NCBI GenBank assembly: GCA_049698695.1
Contig: JBAVYH010000006.1
Span: 8,241 to 72,240, forward strand
Origin: Bog-375 sp049698695
GTDB taxonomy: Bacteria > Acidobacteriota > Terriglobia > Bryobacterales > Bryobacteraceae
Direction: 5' to 3'
DNA length: 64,000 nucleotides
Positions 9,038 to 17,137 of this stretch are shown in pieces. The notes under the pieces are model-generated. The model was not told where the DNA came from. It did no database searches and saw only the letters and a list, made by a program, of their open reading frames with translations. Position numbers and translations under genes: made by a program. Within the stretch, counting starts at the first letter, position 1; every line of letters starts with the position of its first letter.

Positions 9038-9496
9038 CTACAGCAGTTTGCCCAGCACCAGCGCGTCCTCTCCGTCTTCGTAATAGCCCCGAACCTTGCG
9101 CAGGCGGGCAAACCCGAATTTCGCATAGAGCGCCTGCGCCTGCCAATTCGACGGGCGCACCGCGAGGGTGAACTGGCGGACGCGGCGCAACCGCAAACGT
9201 CGCAGCGTGCTGCGCATCAGGGAAGAGGCGATGCCCTGGCCGCGGCGCTCCGCACAAACCGCCACCGAAACCAGCTCGGCGCGCGGCCGGGACTGGCGGC
9301 CGGAGGTCGAAGTGACCATATAGGCGCGGATGCCGGCGCCTGCGGCGGCCACCAGGAACAGGCGCCCGCATTTGGCGAAAAGCTCTGCAAACAAGTTGCG
9401 ATCATAAGCATCGGCTCCGAACGAGGCGCGCTCGATGGCCAGAACGGCATCCAGATCGGACATCCGAAAGGGACGGATGTAGTACTGAGGTTGCAT
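9038..9496 (-). CDS. rimI: Ribosomal-protein alanine N-acetyltransferase RimI-like (GNAT)
   Basis: GNAT acetyltransferase of 152 residues. It opens with YYIRPFRMSDLDAVLAIERASF, typical of RimI. The acetyl-CoA site motif is VSVAVCAERRGQGIASSLM (a degenerate Q/RxxGxG/A), followed by LAVRPSNWQAQALYAKFGF, the conserved RimI C-terminal segment. It likely acetylates the N-terminus of ribosomal protein S18 or similar substrates. It is divergent from feoA with only 46 bases between them. The sequence supports the GNAT fold strongly and the RimI subgroup well. Confidence 0.82.
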   Translation of the reverse strand: MQPQYYIRPFRMSDLDAVLAIERASFGADAYDRNLFAELFAKCGRLFLVAAAGAGIRAYMVTSTSGRQSRPRAELVSVAVCAERRGQGIASSLMRSTLRRLRLRRVRQFTLAVRPSNWQAQALYAKFGFARLRKVRGYYEDGEDALVLGKLL

Positions 9497-9542
9497 GGCG
9501 CTAAGTGTTATTTTGCTACACTAAACGCCTTGGGGGCAGGAA

Positions 9543-9905
9543 GTGAAGAAAGCCAGGGGCAAATCGGACAAGCGGCATCTTGACAAGGATTTCGGAGTCG
9601 CGCATACTGAAATGGACATGCAACTGAGTGGCAACAAGCGCGAATCGGCAATCCCGCCGGCGAGCCTGGTGGACTTGCGCCGCGGCGACGAGGCGGTCTT
9701 GAGCGAGATCGATTTGCCGGTCGAGGATGCGCGTCGTTTGATGGAGCTTGGCTTTCTTCCCGGAGCGCGGGTGGTGGCCGGACAAAGCGCGCCGGGCGGG
9801 GATCCGCGGGTGTTTCAAGTGGATGGATCGGAGGTCGCGGTGCGGCGCGAAACCGCGCGGCGCCTCAAGATCCACCATAAGGGGCGCCTTCCGAGGAAGG
9901 CATGA
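9543..9905 (+). CDS. feoA: Ferrous iron transport protein FeoA
   Basis: SH3-like cytosolic protein that works with FeoB in Fe(II) uptake. The conserved part begins at SLVDLRRGDEAVLSEID and continues ARRLMELGFLPGARV; the C-terminal strand is VFQVDGSEVAVRRETARRLKI. From the GTG at 9543 the product has 120 residues. ATG codons at 9612 and 9618 would give the roughly 97-residue length usual for FeoA, and the first 23 residues (rich in Lys/Asp) are not family-like, so a start at 9612 is plausible. The stop overlaps the start of feoB by 4 bases. Confidence 0.88.
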   Translation: MKKARGKSDKRHLDKDFGVAHTEMDMQLSGNKRESAIPPASLVDLRRGDEAVLSEIDLPVEDARRLMELGFLPGARVVAGQSAPGGDPRVFQVDGSEVAVRRETARRLKIHHKGRLPRKA

Positions 9906-11794
9906 GCGACTGTTCGGCCTGCGCCGGATGCGGCACCGCGTCGGCGGTCGCATTTCCCCCTGACGCCGCTGTGAAAGTGGTGGCCGTGATCGGGCCGCCC
10001 AACTCCGGCAAAACCACTCTCTTCAACCGCCTCACCGGCTTACGCCAGAAGGTCGCCAATTTTCCCGGCGTCACGGTGGAGCAGCACACCGGCATCGCCG
10101 AACTGCCCGGTGGCCAAGCCGTGGAATTGATCGATTTGCCGGGTGTTTACAGCCTTTCGCCGCATTCGGAAGACGAGCAGGTGGCATACGATGTGCTTAC
10201 AGGCCGGCGCGACGACACGCCCAAGCCCGAAGCCATCCTGCTGGTGCTCGATTCGACCAATCTGAGCCGCCATCTGATGCTGGCGGCGCCGATCCTGGCG
10301 TTAGGCCTGCCGTCGTTGATCATTCTCAACATGGCCGACGACCTGCGCAACCGCGGCGGCACGCTCGACATCAAAGCGCTCTCCAGGGAATTGGGTGCCC
10401 CGGTGGCTTTGGTGAGCGCGCGCCAGGGTGAAGGCATCGAACAGGTGCGCGATTTTCTCGCTGGGACTATGGCGCTGCCCACGCCCAGGTCGCTGCCGGT
10501 GCTGCACGATGTCCCCAAATGCCGCGAGTGGGCCGGGAGGGTGGGCAGCCAGGCCGACTATCGCGCGCCGATTGCTCCCAAATGGACGCGCCGTCTGGAC
10601 CGCGTCATCCTGCATCCCGTGGCCGGGCCGCTAGTTTTCGCGTTGGTGGTGATTGCCGTCTTTCAATCCATTTTCAGCTACGTCACGCCTCTGATGGACG
10701 GCGTCAAGTGGCTGTTTGAAGTTTCCGGCAACTGGATTGCAACTACGTTGCCGCCGTCGCTGATCCGCTCGCTGCTGGTGGATGGGGTGTGGAAAGGCGT
10801 CGGCTCGGTGATCGTCTTCCTGCCCCAGGTTCTGCTGTTGTTTCTGTTCATCGGCATCCTCGAAGATTCCGGCTATCTGGCGCGCGCGGCGCTGATCGCC
10901 GACCGTACCATGGCGCGCTTCGGGCTGCAAGGCAAGTCGTTCATCCCCCTGCTTTCGGCTTATGCCTGCGCGGTGCCGGCGATTCTATCCACGCGCACCA
11001 TCGAGAATAAGCGCGACCGCACGGCCACTATCCTGATCGCGCCCTTCATGACGTGCGCGGCGCGGTTTCCGGTCTACACATTGATCATCGCGGCCTTTTT
11101 GCCCAACCGGCAACTGTTGGGTTTTCTCAGTGTGCGCACGGTGGCCATGATCGGCCTTTATGCGCTCGGATTCCTGATGGCAGTGGTGACGGCGCGGGTG
11201 TTGAAATCGTCGATTCTGAAGAGCGGCCACACGCCGTTCCTGTTGGAGATGCCGGCTTACCGCTGGCCCACCGTGCAATCGCTCGGCCTGCGATTGCTCG
11301 ACCGGTCCAAGGTTTTTCTGCGCCGCGCCGGCACGGTGATCCTGCTGGTGACGGTGCTGTTATGGATGGCGGCGCATGTGCCGTACACGCACGGCCATCC
11401 TCCGGCCATGCGCGACAGCCTGGCGGGCACGCTGGGCCGCACCATCGAGCCGGTCATCAAGCCGCTCGGTTTCGATTGGAAGATCGGTATCGGCATCATC
11501 ACTTCCTTTGCGGCGCGCGAGACCATCATCGCCACGCTGGGAGCGATTTATGGCATGGACCATCCGGATTCCACCAGCATGGACTTGCAGAGCGCCCTGC
11601 GTCACGACCTGACGCCCGGCGGTGCGGTAGCGTTGCTGATCTTCTTCGCCTTTGCCATGCAATGCGTTTCCACCGTGGCCGTGGTGCGCCGCGAGACCGG
11701 CGGGTGGAAATGGCCGCTGGCCCAATTTGCGTACATGAGCGCGCTGGCTTACGGCGGCGCCTTTCTGGCCGCGCACCTGATGCGGTTCGTGTAG
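9902..11794 (+). CDS. feoB: Ferrous iron transporter FeoB
   Basis: Inner-membrane Fe(II) permease with an N-terminal G domain; 630 residues. G1 is GPPNSGKTTLFNRLTG, G3 is DLPGVYSL, G4 is NMAD (usual NMxD). The membrane part has the repeated Gate motifs (GYLARAALIADRTMARFGLQG with SAYACAVPAILSTRTI, and the second TSFAARETIIATLG). The N-terminal tail SDCSACAGCGTA carries three cysteines (C-x2-C-x2-C) before the G domain, an unusual addition that might bind metal. It is coupled to feoA by an ATGA overlap. An inverted repeat at 11805-11873 follows the stop and may terminate the operon. Confidence 0.95.
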   Translation: MSDCSACAGCGTASAVAFPPDAAVKVVAVIGPPNSGKTTLFNRLTGLRQKVANFPGVTVEQHTGIAELPGGQAVELIDLPGVYSLSPHSEDEQVAYDVLTGRRDDTPKPEAILLVLDSTNLSRHLMLAAPILALGLPSLIILNMADDLRNRGGTLDIKALSRELGAPVALVSARQGEGIEQVRDFLAGTMALPTPRSLPVLHDVPKCREWAGRVGSQADYRAPIAPKWTRRLDRVILHPVAGPLVFALVVIAVFQSIFSYVTPLMDGVKWLFEVSGNWIATTLPPSLIRSLLVDGVWKGVGSVIVFLPQVLLLFLFIGILEDSGYLARAALIADRTMARFGLQGKSFIPLLSAYACAVPAILSTRTIENKRDRTATILIAPFMTCAARFPVYTLIIAAFLPNRQLLGFLSVRTVAMIGLYALGFLMAVVTARVLKSSILKSGHTPFLLEMPAYRWPTVQSLGLRLLDRSKVFLRRAGTVILLVTVLLWMAAHVPYTHGHPPAMRDSLAGTLGRTIEPVIKPLGFDWKIGIGIITSFAARETIIATLGAIYGMDHPDSTSMDLQSALRHDLTPGGAVALLIFFAFAMQCVSTVAVVRRETGGWKWPLAQFAYMSALAYGGAFLAAHLMRFV

Positions 11795-11804
11795 GGCAGT
11801 CTCA

Positions 11805-11873
11805 CGGGCAAGCTAAAGCATGCCCCACCCGATGGCACGCACGGTATTCTTGGGGCATGCTTTAGCTTGCCCG
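11805..11873 (+). repeat. Dispersed repeat A as a perfect inverted repeat
   Basis: Two 23-base arms (11805-11827 and 11851-11873) are exact reverse complements. Each contains GGCAAGCTAAAGCATGCCCC and they are separated by 23 bases. Single arms of the same element occur at 23513, 37347 and 44388. The hairpin lies between feoB and the pilin gene and could stop transcription. Confidence 0.75.
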
Positions 11874-11947
11874 TTTGTTTTCCCGAGCCCGCAACCCGCC
11901 TGCACGCCGTGCGCCGCGGGCGCGTCATAATAGAAAGGGACATACGT

Positions 11948-12436
11948 ATGCGGAAACTGTTTTGCGCCAGGCATGCTAGGCCTCATCGCCGGCGGGGATT
12001 CTCCCTGATTGAGTTGCTGATCGTGGTATCGATCATCCTCATCCTTATTACGATCGCCGTGCCCAAGTTCACCCACGCCCAGATGTACACGCGGGAAACC
12101 GCGGCCATTCAGGCGATCAAGACCATTCACACGGCCCAGGTGCAGTACCAGTCGCAGTACGGCCGCTACGCGGCGTCGCTCACCGAGCTCGGGCCACCGG
12201 CCAGCGGTGCGCCGAACACTTCGGCCGCCGACCTGATCGGCAACGATCTGGCCAACGGCGAAAAGCAGGGCTATAAATTCACCGTCGCGCCCGTCCCAGG
12301 CGGTTATGTGGTCAATGCGGTCCCGGTCGCGTACAACAGCAGCGGCAGCCGCAGCTTCTACTCCGACCAGTCGATGGTGATTCACGAAAACGACGGCCCC
12401 GAGCCGGCTACCGCGCAAAGCAAGGAACTGCGCTAG
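11948..12436 (+). CDS. Type IV pilin-like prepilin
   Basis: 162-residue prepilin. After a basic leader ending RRRG comes the class III signal FSLIELLIVVSIILILITIAVPKF, with Glu at position +5 of the mature protein; it would be processed by PilD at G|F. The globular part has the pseudopilin-like AAIQAIKTIHTAQVQYQSQYGRYA and a Gly/Ser-rich C-terminal half (GYKFTVAPVPGGYVVNAVPV). The ATG at 11948 is preceded by GAAAGGGA (11932-11939). The open frame extends further upstream but through the repeat. It stands alone; the PilT ATPase lies 11 kb away. Confidence 0.88.
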   Translation: MRKLFCARHARPHRRRGFSLIELLIVVSIILILITIAVPKFTHAQMYTRETAAIQAIKTIHTAQVQYQSQYGRYAASLTELGPPASGAPNTSAADLIGNDLANGEKQGYKFTVAPVPGGYVVNAVPVAYNSSGSRSFYSDQSMVIHENDGPEPATAQSKELR

Positions 12437-12564
12437 GGTGGCGCGAACTGTCTGTGGCGCACGCGCGCGCGCCACATTTGCATCCAGGGCGATGTGAAGT
12501 TATTCTTGCGTTAGCCCGCGGCTCCTGCGCAGGCTGAAGGGACACTTTACCGAACAAGCTTCCG

Positions 12565-13803
12565 ATGTTCTCATACTCCGGCAACGATCTCTATTGCGAG
12601 CAAGTGGCGCTGGCCGACCTGGCGGCGCGGGTGGGCACGCCAGCCTACGTCTATTCCACCGAAACGATTCTGGCTAATTACCGCGCCTATGACGAGGCCT
12701 TCGGCGCGCTGCCGCACACGGTTTGCTACGCGGTCAAGGCGAATTCGTCGCTGGCGGTGCTGGCGCTGCTGGCCAAAGCGGGAGCCGGGTTCGACATCGT
12801 TTCGGGCGGCGAGCTGGCGCGCGTGCTGGCCGCCGGCGGCGACCCGTCGCGCGTGGTGTTTTCAGGGGTGGGCAAAACCGCCGCGGAAGTGGAGTACGCG
12901 CTCGACCACGGCATCCACAGTTTCAATTGCGAATCCGAACCGGAGATGGCGCTGCTCGACGCCATGGCCGCGCGGCGCGGCGTGAAGGCGGGATTTTCGA
13001 TTCGCGTCAACCCCGATGTGGACGCTGCCACCCATCCTTACATCGCCACCGGCCTCGGCCAGCACAAGTTCGGCATCGCCATCGAGCGGGCGCACGCGGT
13101 CTACGAACGGGCGCGCAGCCTCGCCCACCTGTCGGCCGAAGGTGTGAGCTGCCACATCGGCTCGCAGATCCTGGATGCCAGCCCGATTCTGGAAGCGCTG
13201 GACAAGCTGGTGGAGCTGGCCCGGCAACTCCGCGCGGAAGGCTGCCCGATTCGTCATCTGGATTTGGGCGGCGGGCTGGGCATCGCCTACAAGCCCGGCG
13301 AAAAGGCGCCCGCCGTCGCGACATTCGTCGAGGGCTTGCACGCCAAGCTCCGCGATACGGGGCTTTTGGTGATGGTCGAGCCGGGCCGCTCGATTGTGGG
13401 GCCGGCCGGCGTGTTGCTCACCCGCGTGCTCTACCGCAAGCAGAACGGCGCGAAGGAATTCATCGTGGTGGATGCGGCGATGAACGATCTGATCCGCCCG
13501 GCGCTCTATCACGCGCACCACGAGATTGTGCCGCTGCGCAAGAACGGGCTGCCGCCGGTGAAGGCGGACGTAGTGGGCCCGGTGTGCGAGAGCGGCGATT
13601 TCCTGGCGCGCGACCGCCTGATGGCCAACGCCATGCCGGGCGATTATCTGGCGGTCTGCGCGGCGGGCGCTTACGGATTCGTGCAGTCGTCGAACTACAA
13701 CTCGCGCCCGCGCGCGCCGGAGGTGCTGGTGGAAGGCGCCGCCTGCCGGGTGATCCGCCAGCGCGAGACTTACACCGACCTGATGCGCGGCGAAACCGTC
13801 TGA
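12565..13803 (+). CDS. lysA: Diaminopimelate decarboxylase
   Basis: PLP enzyme that decarboxylates meso-diaminopimelate to L-lysine, the last step of lysine synthesis. The 412-residue product has the alanine-racemase-like barrel: the PLP lysine in VCYAVKANSSL (about residue 57), HIGSQI, the glycine-rich phosphate loop LGGGLGIAY, EPGRSIVGPAG and the C-terminal catalytic CESGDFLA. Length is normal. The CBM9-like gene starts 38 bases downstream and may be cotranscribed. The upstream 128 bases contain no feature I can identify. Confidence 0.95.
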   Translation: MFSYSGNDLYCEQVALADLAARVGTPAYVYSTETILANYRAYDEAFGALPHTVCYAVKANSSLAVLALLAKAGAGFDIVSGGELARVLAAGGDPSRVVFSGVGKTAAEVEYALDHGIHSFNCESEPEMALLDAMAARRGVKAGFSIRVNPDVDAATHPYIATGLGQHKFGIAIERAHAVYERARSLAHLSAEGVSCHIGSQILDASPILEALDKLVELARQLRAEGCPIRHLDLGGGLGIAYKPGEKAPAVATFVEGLHAKLRDTGLLVMVEPGRSIVGPAGVLLTRVLYRKQNGAKEFIVVDAAMNDLIRPALYHAHHEIVPLRKNGLPPVKADVVGPVCESGDFLARDRLMANAMPGDYLAVCAAGAYGFVQSSNYNSRPRAPEVLVEGAACRVIRQRETYTDLMRGETV

Positions 13804-13841
13804 CGGGTGCGGCGCCCAGCCCTTCTGCCGCACAATGGAGC

Positions 13842-14645
13842 ATGGCCGAAATTCAACCTGCCCGCTACACCTGCTATCGCGCGGCCGGGCCGATCTCGAT
13901 CGATGGCAAGCTGGAGGAGCCTTCCTGGCGCCTGGCGCCCAAATCGCCGCCGTTCGTCGACATCGTGACCGGCGAGCCGGCCTGGTTCGATACCCGCGTG
14001 GCCTTGCTGTGGGACGACGAATACCTTTATTTCGGTTTCTGGATCGAAGAAACCGACGTCTGGGGCACGCTCACCGAACGCGATTCCAAAATCTGGGAAG
14101 AGAATGATATCGAGCTGTTCATCGCCGGCCGCGACGCTTACTACGAATTCGAAATCAACGCGCTCAACACGGTGTATGAAGCGTTCTGGATCTGGAAGGA
14201 CATTCACCAGCCAGGCGGGCGCTATTACGGGCGGCCCGAGTTCGATGCCGCGCGGCAGCGCACCATGGTGCTCGATGGCGTTGGCGGCCACGTGCATCCG
14301 CGCGGCGAGCGCTGGGGCTTTCTCGATTGGAATTTCCCTGGGCTGAAGACCGCCGTGCACGTGGATGGCGTGGTCAACAGCCGCACCAACACCGACCGCG
14401 GCTGGACTGTCGAGCTGGCATTTCCGTGGAAAGGGCTGGCGCTGATTGCGGATGGCCGGGCGTTGCCGCCCGCCGATGGCGATGTGTGGCGCATCGATTG
14501 TTCACGTTTCGAGAAGATCGGCCGCAACCGCGAAACCCTGGACCCGTGCGCCGGCTGGACCTGGAACCGCCACGGCCACTACGATTCGCACATCCCGGAA
14601 GTGTTCCCCCGCGTGACGTTTTCCACCCGCTCGGTTGCCGGATGA
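13842..14645 (+). CDS. Carbohydrate-binding family 9-like protein
   Basis: 267-residue protein of the DOMON/CBM9-like class. It starts with YTCYRAAGPISIDGKLEEPSW, followed by ARVALLWDDEYLYFGFWIEE (here TRVALLWDDEYLYFGFWIEE), IWEENDIELFI and YYEFEINALNTVYEAF. RGWTVELAFPWKGLALIADG and WRIDCSRFEK lie in the C-terminal half. These blocks are characteristic of the sugar-binding beta-sandwich seen alone or attached to xylanases. No signal peptide is present, so a cytosolic location is implied, which is odd for a glycan binder. It is downstream of lysA on the same strand. Confidence 0.8.
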   Translation: MAEIQPARYTCYRAAGPISIDGKLEEPSWRLAPKSPPFVDIVTGEPAWFDTRVALLWDDEYLYFGFWIEETDVWGTLTERDSKIWEENDIELFIAGRDAYYEFEINALNTVYEAFWIWKDIHQPGGRYYGRPEFDAARQRTMVLDGVGGHVHPRGERWGFLDWNFPGLKTAVHVDGVVNSRTNTDRGWTVELAFPWKGLALIADGRALPPADGDVWRIDCSRFEKIGRNRETLDPCAGWTWNRHGHYDSHIPEVFPRVTFSTRSVAG

Positions 14646-14697
14646 ATGCGTGGTTGCGTTGCGCCGTCTGTGCGCTGGCTATGATCGGCCCAAAACC

Positions 14698-15171
14698 CTA
14701 CGCCGGGGTGACGGGGTGCTTTCCGTTGTTCGCCTCTTCGCGCACGCGGAATGAGCTGCGATGGATTTTCACGGCGGTGTGGGCGCCCTGGCTGCGCAGC
14801 GTCTCCCCAACCACGTGAAGTGCAACCTTGACGGCGTCCGCGGGCCAATCCACATCGAGTTCGATCCTGGTTCTGGGAGGGAGTTCCTGAGCGCATTCGA
14901 ATAGCAGCCCTCCACGCGAGATATTCACCAGGCGGCCGGCGCCTGTCCGGACGATCCTTCGCCCCAGGATGAGCTTGTACTCGATCCCCGTGCGAATCGG
15001 ATAGCGGCAGTCGGTGCGACGCTCCGCCTTCGACGTCGAACTTGGGGAGATAATCGCTTCCGTCAATTGAGCCTCTGTATCCTCATTATGGGGAATGTGC
15101 GCAGAGTTCCGACAGACCCACCCGCCAAATGACGGTACCTTCAGTTCAGATAGACGGTATAGTACCACCAT
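14698..15171 (-). CDS. PilZ domain protein
   Basis: Predicted c-di-GMP-responsive protein. The PilZ domain runs from ERRTDCRYPIRTGIEYKL (RxxxR-like N-motif) through RLVNISRGGLLFEC (the (D/N)xSxxG motif). The strands IELDVDWP and ALHVVGETLRSQ close the barrel. From the ATG at 15171 it is 157 residues, but the first 36 are not PilZ-like and contain a TACTAT promoter-like stretch in the DNA. A TTG at 15066 preceded by AGAGG would give 122 residues and may be the true start. A second PilZ protein sits at 16098. Confidence 0.75.
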   Translation of the reverse strand: MVVLYRLSELKVPSFGGWVCRNSAHIPHNEDTEAQLTEAIISPSSTSKAERRTDCRYPIRTGIEYKLILGRRIVRTGAGRLVNISRGGLLFECAQELPPRTRIELDVDWPADAVKVALHVVGETLRSQGAHTAVKIHRSSFRVREEANNGKHPVTPA

Positions 15172-15245
15172 GGCGAGGGCGGGTTGGCCGGAGCCGGGCG
15201 CTGGATGCGCAACAGGCAGTGGCAGGCAATGTAGCGCTGCGTTTA

Positions 15246-15806
15246 CTATGCCAATGCCAGGGCGACCAGCGTTGGGGAAGGAGGATCCTGGCCCGCTAGT
15301 CGTTGCAGGATGGGCATTTCGAGCGCGTCAGGATCGAGTTCCACGGCGCATTGCGCGATTTCCTCTTCCGTCGCGCCCGGAAAGCACAGTTCGCAGGTTG
15401 CCACCGCGCTGCCGGATCGGATGGCGGGTCCAAACGTCCGGCAGGCGAGCGGCCGCGATTCGTAAAGATCACAGGTCCCGGTCGCAGGGTCGAGCGCCGG
15501 GCAGGGCTCGTCATCATCGGCCGCCTCGCTGAGCGCCCGCTTCGCAGTGTCGTCAGGATACTCACGCCGCAGTTTTGCGGCCGCCTCGCCGGCGCGGGTG
15601 CGAACACGCGTAGCCCGTGCTGCGTCACGCCTCTCCAGATCCGCCAGGCCCCGGCGCAGGCGCTGCGCATCCAACTCGCTGATCTCAAAAGCGCCCAGGC
15701 AGCACTCGTAACAGCCCGGCCGGCACTTGAGCCAAGCCCCGGCTTTGCCGGCGGCTTCGGCCAGCGCCGCATCGACGATCTGAATCAGCTCGCTGTCGTC
15801 TGCCAC
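15246..15806 (-). CDS. YkgJ family cysteine cluster protein
   Basis: 186-residue protein with the eight-Cys zinc/iron-chelating pattern of the YkgJ/CxxCxxCC family. Visible parts are CRPGCYECCLGAF (about residue 29), PCPALDPATGTCDLYESRPLACRTFGP (about 102-128) and CELCFPG. The last segment, the C-x-L-Y-x-x-R-P-x-x-C-R box, is diagnostic. The function is unknown; members are suspected of metal binding or metal-cofactor assembly. It lies between the two PilZ genes, reading the same way. Confidence 0.85.
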   Translation of the reverse strand: MADDSELIQIVDAALAEAAGKAGAWLKCRPGCYECCLGAFEISELDAQRLRRGLADLERRDAARATRVRTRAGEAAAKLRREYPDDTAKRALSEAADDDEPCPALDPATGTCDLYESRPLACRTFGPAIRSGSAVATCELCFPGATEEEIAQCAVELDPDALEMPILQRLAGQDPPSPTLVALALA

Positions 15807-15898
15807 TCTTTATAAGGATAACGGACCGAGGGTCGATTCGCGGAGCACCCGGAACAAACGGCCTTTCCGGCGCGTACAGAAAAGAGAGGTTCACGCAC

Positions 15899-16087
15899 GT
15901 GAAGTTTCTGTTGTGGTGTATTCTCCTCGTGCTGTGCTGGCCGCTGGCGCTGGCCGCGCTAGTGGTCTACCCGCTGGTGTGGCTGTTGCTGCTGCCGTTC
16001 CGTCTGGTCGGAATTGCGGTGGAGGGCGCCCTATCGCTGGTCTGGGCCTTGGTCACGCTTCCCGCGCGGCTGCTGCGCGCCATCTGA
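15899..16087 (+). CDS. Small hydrophobic membrane protein
   Basis: 62 residues, nearly all hydrophobic, with two predicted transmembrane helices (WCILLVLCWPLALAALVVYPLV and GIAVEGALSLVWALVTL) separated by LPFRLVG, and a basic C-terminus RLLRAI. The GTG start at 15899 is preceded by AGAGAGG (15883-15889) at good spacing. Similar short two-helix proteins are common in acidobacterial genomes; no function can be assigned. Confidence 0.6.
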   Translation: MKFLLWCILLVLCWPLALAALVVYPLVWLLLLPFRLVGIAVEGALSLVWALVTLPARLLRAI

Positions 16088-16097
16088 AACCGGCGTC

Positions 16098-16511
16098 TTA
16101 ACTGGGCATCCGGAGTTCGACGCCAGGCTGCTGGGCCGTCGTGAACGTACGGCCTTGGGTGCGGAATTCATAGCGTTCGATGGCGACTGCTGCGCCCCTC
16201 TCGTTGCTGCGAACTACGCATCCGTAAATCATCAGCTTCATCGGGCAGTTGTCGTTGAGGAGGACAGGCCACGTCATCGAGAGTTCGACGGGCATGCCCG
16301 TGGTAAGCATGCTTTCCGTCGAGAACCACACGCCGCCGCTGGAAATGTTCATCGTTTTGCCGTTCCCAGTCTCGGCAATCCGTTGACCGTAAAGCATCTT
16401 ATAACGGACTTCCTGTTCGATCTGGAAGCGCCGCTTGCTGCGTCTTTCGCGTTCACTGCCTCGCAATAAGCTTTCATCCTGTGTTTCGATCACCCGGCAC
16501 CGCCTTCTCAT
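16098..16511 (-). CDS. PilZ domain protein
   Basis: 137-residue single-domain PilZ protein. The N-terminal motif is ERRSKRRFQIEQEVRYKML (basic RxxxR region). It is followed by GKTMNISSGGVWFST, which fits (D/N)xSxxG, then PVELSMTWPVLL and YGCVVRSNERGAAVAIERYEFR. It shares layout with the PilZ protein at 14698 (same position of NIS-GG, similar W-P strand) but is clearly diverged. It should bind c-di-GMP through the arginine motif and NxSxxG. Its target is not indicated by neighbours. Confidence 0.82.
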   Translation of the reverse strand: MRRRCRVIETQDESLLRGSERERRSKRRFQIEQEVRYKMLYGQRIAETGNGKTMNISSGGVWFSTESMLTTGMPVELSMTWPVLLNDNCPMKLMIYGCVVRSNERGAAVAIERYEFRTQGRTFTTAQQPGVELRMPS

Positions 16512-16729
16512 CGTGAAGGTAACTCTTTTAGGATCAATCGCTCAATATGTCTTTGGTTAGGCGGGGGGCGTTATCCAGGGCCCCCGCAGTTAATCCTTAC
16601 TGATGGCCTATCCCAGGCGATTTCAAAGGATTACGCTCTCGGCCCCAAACCTCCGTACTGGGAATAAGAGACCGTCCGGCCACCGTGCAGCCACGCCTTA
16701 AAAAACTTCAGAAAACGTTCAGAAAATCC

Positions 16730-16758
16730 TGGACAAACAGATCCTAAATTGCTAGTAT
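16730..16758 (+). promoter_or_regulatory. Sigma-70 type promoter of small RNA copy 1
   Basis: -35 TGGACA at 16730-16735 and -10 TAGTAT at 16753-16758 with a 17-base spacer. Predicted start near 16765. The same layout is repeated 286 bases downstream. Confidence 0.65.
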
Positions 16759-16764
16759 TAGAAC

Positions 16765-16852
16765 AACACAGACAGCATCCCTGGCGGCGAGTCCCCTCCC
16801 GCCGCCAACCCTCTGAGTGCAAGGCCCCGGGATACCCAGCTCGGGGCCTTTT
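16765..16852 (+). ncRNA. Putative small RNA, tandem copy 1
   Basis: Stand-alone unit of about 88 nt. After ACAACACAGACAGCATCC comes an 8-bp perfect stem TGGCGGCG/CGCCGCCA (16782-16789 with 16800-16807) presenting the loop AGTCCCCTCC. The linker CTCTGAGTGC and a strong terminator follow (AAGGCCCCG/CGGGGCCTT, 16821-16829 with 16842-16850, then TTTTAA). The loop is complementary to Shine-Dalgarno sequences (GGAGGGG). No plus-strand gene follows, so it is not a leader. Copy 2 differs by an indel between the hairpins, which argues against coding. The family is not one I recognise. Confidence 0.6.
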
Positions 16853-17015
16853 AATTTGTCCGGCCGATTCAGCATCCGCTCTCTCCCTCCGATGTTTTCC
16901 ACATTGCGTGGAGCGGCCCCACAGCAGGATAGACTTCCACCGACCGATCAATGGTACCTATGGAACTCGCTCCGGTCAAATAAGTGTCCCACAAGACATC
17001 TTCAACGATTTTTTG

Positions 17016-17044
17016 TGGACAAACGGATCTGAAACAATTATTAT
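17016..17044 (+). promoter_or_regulatory. Sigma-70 type promoter of small RNA copy 2
   Basis: -35 TGGACA at 17016-17021 and -10 TATTAT at 17039-17044 with a 17-base spacer, the same geometry as copy 1. Predicted start near 17051. Confidence 0.7.
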
Positions 17045-17050
17045 GGGAAC

Positions 17051-17137
17051 AATACAGACAGCATCCTTGGCGGCGAGTCCCCTCCCGCCGCCACTCTCTG
17101 AGTGCAAGGCCCCAAGTTACCCAACTTGGGGCCTTTA
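17051..17137 (+). ncRNA. Putative small RNA, tandem copy 2
   Basis: Second copy of the unit at 16765. The stem TGGCGGCG/CGCCGCCA (17068-17075 with 17086-17093) and its loop AGTCCCCTCC are identical to copy 1. The terminator stem has changed on both sides while staying paired (13 perfect bp, AAGGCCCCAAGTT with AACTTGGGGCCTT, loop ACCC). Such compensatory change supports an RNA. It ends 127 bases before the convergent lptD stop. The 160 bases between the copies show no other feature. Confidence 0.65.

Noticed and set aside
12723..14645. 640-codon frame crossing lysA and the CBM9-like gene
   Set aside because: Only the last 267 codons (from 13842) are a real gene; the first part is the wrong frame of lysA, which has all its catalytic motifs.
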